Assembly: GCA_013400975.1 (NCBI GenBank)
Contig: WBMZ01003472.1
Location: 248,001-312,000, forward strand
DNA length: 64,000 nucleotides
Direction of reading: 5' to 3'
Source: Atrichornis clamosus
Taxonomy: Eukaryota > Chordata > Aves > Passeriformes > Menuridae
Shown: positions 58,601-64,000 of the stretch, in pieces
Position numbering within the stretch: position 1 is the stretch's first letter
Layout of the letters: each line of letters begins with the position of its first letter
The notes under the pieces: generated by a model
Told to the model about the DNA's origin: nothing
Seen by the model: only the letters and a program-made list of their open reading frames with translations
Database searches by the model: none
Translations under genes and position numbers: made by a program

Positions 58601-61600
58601 TCTGGGTTTCCCACATAAGATTGTAACACTTCTGTTTGCTACTTTGTCTCCTTGTTGCTTCAGCTCCATCACTGTATCTGTCACTCGTGACATCTTACAC
58701 ATATTTTCACACTGGAGTCCTCAGCGAACAGAAGACATTAACAAACCACAGCTTTTCACTAGTCAACAAATATTCTCGACTAAAGATTGATCATTTATTC
58801 TAGACTTTTTAAAATTAATGTGGTCAAACAAGGGCAAAGGGGTGAATGAGAATCAGCTCCAAATAATCCCTATATGAGGACTGCTGCTGAAAATAGCATA
58901 TTTTAGTATGACAGAGAGAAAGCCTGTGGCATGCTCTTACTCCCACAGGTGCCCCACATATTTAAGCCAGTTGTTGTTTTCTCCTGAAATCCCATTTAGT
59001 CTTGGATCACAGCTGAAAAGTCTCTGTGTGTGTGGTGAAGGACATAATTCTTGTGCAGGACTCCTAAGTGGAGAAGTTGGTTTGGCTAAGTTGAAGTATC
59101 TGCTCTAGAGCTCTTAAAGAGATGAAGTTGGCCTCTTTCTCTGTCTTTTTTTGTCCTGCCCAGCTCTTGTGCCAGCCACCAAGGTGTCCGACCTTCACAG
59201 AAAAAAATGAGTGCACCAGAACACGCTGTCCAAAATCCTCACGTGTCCTTACAGCAAAGGCTTCTCCAGAATTAGCACTGGTGACAATACATGAAGCTTT
59301 TCACCCTTTTTTTATTCTTTGGCAAGTTTACAACAGCAAAATGTGCTCTTTTAACCACAATCTCTTACTGTGAATTCCTTTCCTCCTGTGCTCTCGTGAG
59401 GGCTTCTTTCTTGCTTGCAGCTCATGCACTAGGCACTGCATATTGCTAATGCATTTGAATTATTCTGACTAGGTTGTTCTCACCTTGCTGGAAAAGGATT
59501 TGCTGTTAAGTGGCCACAGTCTGAGATTTCAAGGTCTTGACAGTCTTATTTCTTTACTAGTAAGCTGTGATTTGTCATCCTGTCTTCCCTTTCCAGGGCC
59601 CTAACTCTATTTGTTCCTCAGTGTCTGGTGAACATTGAGGGGTGAGACTTCTCTCTCCGTACAGTGATTTGTTTTTCTAGTTCTGAAGCCTCCTTCCATC
59701 TCCTATTTCTAGGAGACACATCCTACTCCAGGCATTTTCCTTCTCAGTGCTTACATTGCAACCCCCGTTTTCTGCAGTTCCGCTTCAGGAGTGTCCTTCT
59801 CACGTCTGATGGAGACTGCGGTTCCTCCACTGCATAGCATCCCATGCCCTGTGAGCAGGAGACTGCTTATTCCAGAACAATTAAAACGTTGGTTAAAACC
59901 CAGAAATGGTGCCACAGCCTCTGGGTGAACGAGGAACTATCAAAAGGACAAGAAGACGTTGATGCTTCTAAAAGGGAGAGTGGTTTTATGTCCAGAAGGG
60001 GCCAGAAAAACAGTGTCAGGCTGAGAATCATTTGAAGATTTTTTTTTTTTCTGATCTACATGGAAACCTGTTTATATTCCCAACTAATTTAAAACCAACC
60101 AAACCTCAAACAAGCTGAAAGACTGCAAGCTGACAATGTGTATTTGAAAACCACTTAATGGGAATTATAAAAGCAATTTGGAAAAAAGAGATCCTTTTTT
60201 CCTTGAAAACCTTCAACTAAGTTTGTCATATTTGTCCTTCAGACTTCAAACAAGCAAGGCTTTTCTCTTATCCAAAGATTTTAGCAAAATATTGCACAGG
60301 AAGTTATTTCCTTTTTATCTCCTGGTCATTCCTTCTTAAACTTTGCTGGTTTCTTCTTCTTTTCTAACTACCATCTTAATTTTCACTTTTTAATTAAGCC
60401 AGTGTGAGGGGAGAAAAAGCAATACTGGGAGGGAGAGAAACTTTTGGGATTTTTCTCATGGAGAAAATGGAAAAACTTTGTATAAATGTTATTTGCGAGG
60501 AGGGGAAGAAATGGGAGGAAAAAATACCTTGTTGCCAAAATGTATCTACATTTATTTGTGCAACTCGAGATCTGAAACTGTGGAATACACACAATACTGT
60601 TTCTTAGCTAAAAAGTCTGTGTATTGTGAGAAGGCTTCCTAAATGTCATCTGCAAAATTTCTAAAAATGCAAACTTTCAAAAAGATCAAGCCATGGATCT
60701 TTTCCCTTCCTTGCAACCCTTGCGAGTAGATGAATTTGAAAGACAAATAAGCTTATGAAATAAATGTCAAAGGGGCTGGTGACATGCATGGTGGCTTTAC
60801 TTTTGGCTCATGTCTTTCTATGTGTTTAAAAACAATTATAAAGTCACTGCTTCAGCATAATGTGAGATTGAAAACCATGAATGATCACTTAGCACTTTGA
60901 TGAGGGCAGGTGTATTTAAAACAAAAAAGTATTCTACTTTAAGCTGTGAGCCTATGGTGAGTTTTGGTATCTAGAATTTGTAATCTGGGCTACTGAGCTG
61001 GCTTTAAAAGCATTTTTGTGGCTTGGGGGCATTTTAATAGCACGACTCCAGTGTCTGTTATCAGGAATTATGCAGTTTGAGAGCTTCATGTCATCCTGAA
61101 ATTTTTCTTGATTACCACTAGTACCCTATGCAGTGTAGGTACTAAATGAGAAAATATTTTTTTTCATTTGTGCCCAAGTCCTTATTGATATTCCTGTCAA
61201 AATACAGTTTCTGCACTCTCAATAAACACAGTGCGAGACTTGTGAATGCAGTTTTCACACATAATTTCTGGATGTATTTCCAAGCCTTTTGCCATCTGTG
61301 TACATTACAGATCTTTAGACTAAACTACTGCTGTATCTGGACAGTTAAGTACAAGCTCAGAGCAGAAATCTTTCTTTTCTTTTTATTTTTTATTTTCTGC
61401 AGCTGTCAAAGTAAGAAGCAAGGGATGTCACTTCCACTGTAAGTTTTGCAGTTACTAAAATTAATGATGTGCCTACAGTTATCATAAGTGGAAATTGCAT
61501 CTGTTAGACTGACATTGCTAAATAAAACCTGGTTGACTACTGGGATGAATGATATCCCCAGATATCCTCGTGGCAATAAAAGAAAAAGGCTGTTATTCCT

Positions 61601-64000
61601 AACATTCACATCTAGGACTCTGCTTAAATTTACTGCAATTCTTGTACCTGTAGACATGTATGTCTCACTTCTAAAATAGATTTAGGCCAATCAGAATAAA
61701 AATATTAGATGTAATTTCTGACTGGTCTGAATTAGACTTTGCTGCTGAAGTCAAGAGCAGGAAAAGCTGGTATTTGCAAAAAATGCTTCAAATCAAAGAG
61801 CAGCTCTGTTGTTGTTCTCAGCAGATATACAGATACTGTGAAATCCTACCTGGATGAAGAGAGTGCAAAAACCACGTTGCTGCTTATAAAAATGGTATTT
61901 GAATGGTCAAAGCAGAAGCCTATGGTTACATAGTCCCCCACAGTATTCCATATATTCCATCCATGTAGATCCAGAGGAGAGGGTAGCTGCCTGCTTTATT
62001 CAGTTTTATTTCTTGTCTGATAGAAGTTGTGTAATGTAAGTCTGTATAAAGGAAGAAATGGCTCTAATTGCTTCAAAGGAGAGTTCTCCTCACTTCCTAG
62101 CAGCAAGAAAATAAGGATGACCTCCCCAGATTCCTACATAAGAAATGTAACTTGCCCCTGCTTGCAAGAACCCAGCAGAAGCCTTGTGGATCTGCTCCCT
62201 TTGAATTTTCTTACAAGGTGACCTTCATCCTAATTGTCTTGAGTATTTTGCACTTCAATACTGAATATTTGTTTCAAATTCTAATAATATTTTGGTTATA
62301 GCTTGTCCTTTTTGTAGAAGTTTTTTGAAGTATTTTCATAAATGTTCAGGACTCACAGAATCCTTGTTGATGCAGAGAGATGTTAGTACTGGCAGTCTCC
62401 TTATCAGATGATGATAAATAGATGCACAAAGCTACACACAACAGACATTTAAAGTTTTTAATGCTTAGAAGCTTTGGGGATCAAATTAGAGACCATCTGC
62501 AGTTGTCTTTGACTTCTAGGGGAGCTACGAAAACTGCGGCCTGATGCTGAAATTTCTGTTGTGGCCTTTGTGAGCTCAACAATTTTATCTAAAGGGGACT
62601 TTGATTACTGCGGGATATCAAAGGCTTTGTGAGACCACGGAGACAGGACTCAGCCCAATGCCTGAAACCAGCTTGTGATTAGCTTGTTTTCAGATGTAGT
62701 AGAAGGTCTTTTGGATGCCAGAGAGTCTTGAAAACACCAATCCTCCTATTGCAACAGCAAAGTTAGTTGAAAAAAGTACATATTTAATTGCAAAATAGGC
62801 TGGAATTGTTTTCATGCAGAACATACAGAAAGCAGAGGGCTTAGGAACACAGCTTTAAATTTCCTGGCTTTTGCTCATATTCCTGCCACAGTTCCCAGTA
62901 AGATTTCTCTTTCATCTGCATTTGCCGTAGTTCCTTCTTTCTTACTTTCTAATAATTTAAGAGACAAGATGACAGAACAGATTAAAAAATATCTATAAAT
63001 AATACCGTACGTAAAGAGGCATTTACCCACTGAATCTTAAAACTCGTTCCCTGATTTGGATCTATTTTTATAAGCTTCATCTTACTTGACACTGACAATG
63101 ATTCACATAAATATTAAGTATTCATTTTTAGTCCAGTGCGCATAAGTGAAGCTAAACTGTAGTGTTTGGAGTTTTTACCCTGAAAGTCCTTTCTTAGGAT
63201 GGAAAGAGGGTTAGGAGGGTTCAGTTTTTAACCACTCTACAATTTGGTCCTAATAGCTAGTGTAGATGTAGCACTTTTAAATTTTTCAATGACATTCACA
63301 TTTTAAATGTTTGTGTTGACTTTTTTTTTTCTTCTGTAGGATATAAAAATGGGACGTGTTATCCTGAATTAAAGTCTAAACCTGAAGGCTGTGGAATAAC
63401 ATGATTTCTTATTTATACCTCTCTGTCATATTGTGGTTGTGTTCAACTCTATCACTATTCTTTTGCTATATCTTGTTTTTTAATTAAAGCAGTCTTGAAA
63501 TGTTTTATTTATTGTCCAAACATTTTGTTCTTTGGACTACACAGCAAAACTATTTAAACAATGAAAGAAAATATTTTTTTTCAATGTTTGCTGCTTCTAA
63601 AGTCTAATACAATTGTGTTTCTGTTATAGCAGGAGTAGATTTGATAACAGATGGTAAAACTGCAAAACTGTGTCTGCTTCATTAGCGCCCCTGGCAAGCC
63701 TTCCTATATAAGGTAAATTACAGCAGAGAGGGATATTTAACAATATCCCTTCACAGTTTCCAGTTAGATTTTGAACTACTTCTATGTGTATTGTGAAGGC
63801 AGTGAATGCAATAGCTAGAATGTCCATTGATCACTTCTGTGTTGGTTGTTAATTCCAGAACTAAGGCATACGTGCTGTAAAAGGCTCTGATCTAGCAAAG
63901 ACTTGTTCTAGTGCTTTTCCGAGTTAAATTTATCCTGGCAATAGTTTAATTGAGATCACTTTCCTTTAATGGTGATAATGTGCTTTTATTAAAAAGTAAT
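58601..64000. other. Non-coding stretch, no gene seen
   Basis: Unique AT-rich sequence to the window end. T runs occur near 60040-60050, 63321-63330 and 63571-63580. The ccaaccaaacctcaaac tract near 60094-60113 is of the C/A type seen elsewhere. The longest frames (about 60-100 codons) have no recognisable domains. Confidence 0.5.

Noticed and set aside
1..64000. tRNA, rRNA, snRNA, CRISPR array, bacterial or phage genes, endogenous viral genes
   Set aside because: I looked for tRNA A/B boxes, U6-like sequence, regularly spaced repeats and long viral-type frames on both strands and found none that hold up.

Overview
The window reads as vertebrate nuclear DNA, and the best guess is a bird. The main evidence is two fragments of the CR1 LINE family with avian-type 3' sequence (1-282 and 25224-25557). 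One of them ends in the 8-bp terminal repeat typical of CR1. Frequent short G/T-rich or C/A-rich low-complexity tracts (for example 38765-38857, 40026-40131 and 45231-45273) also fit a bird, perhaps a songbird, but that finer placement is only inference. There are no bacterial operons, phage genes, rRNA, tRNA or CRISPR arrays.

I can support no protein-coding gene. The longest uninterrupted reading frame is 173 codons, it has no ATG at its start, and it is partly built from homopolymers. The other long frames look like chance frames, antisense of repeats, or products of skewed base composition. The window is therefore most likely deep intron or intergenic DNA. Several stretches have a good polypyrimidine/AG acceptor, 50-145 bases of open frame and a good GT donor. 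Nine are listed as unproven candidate exons: 1366-1510, 22909-22964, 31479-31538 and 54922-55029 on the plus strand, and 29921-29969, 31940-32010, 41078-41171, 54678-54734 and 55834-55889 on the minus strand. Chance alone could give about this many in 64 kb, and they do not assemble into one recognisable protein.

Layout. 1-282 is a CR1 3' end cut by the window edge. 283-9826 is unique sequence holding a pair of perfect RFX X-box motifs (3899-3939), a 15-bp direct repeat and a small CpG-enriched patch (4958-5231). 9827-14380 contains two worn MIR-type (CORE-SINE) relics. 14381-25223 is mostly unique, with a purine-skewed stretch near 23860-24680. The second CR1 follows at 25224-25557. 25558-51962 is unique, AT-rich sequence broken by homopolymers, two G-run tracts, a 12-bp triplet repeat and small palindromes. 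A perfect 66-bp tandem duplication lies at 51963-52094. The rest is unique sequence with one more MIR-type relic near 58510-58600.

I found no undescribed biological system. The observations most worth a second look are the RFX X-box pair, the perfect 66-bp duplication and the candidate exons.
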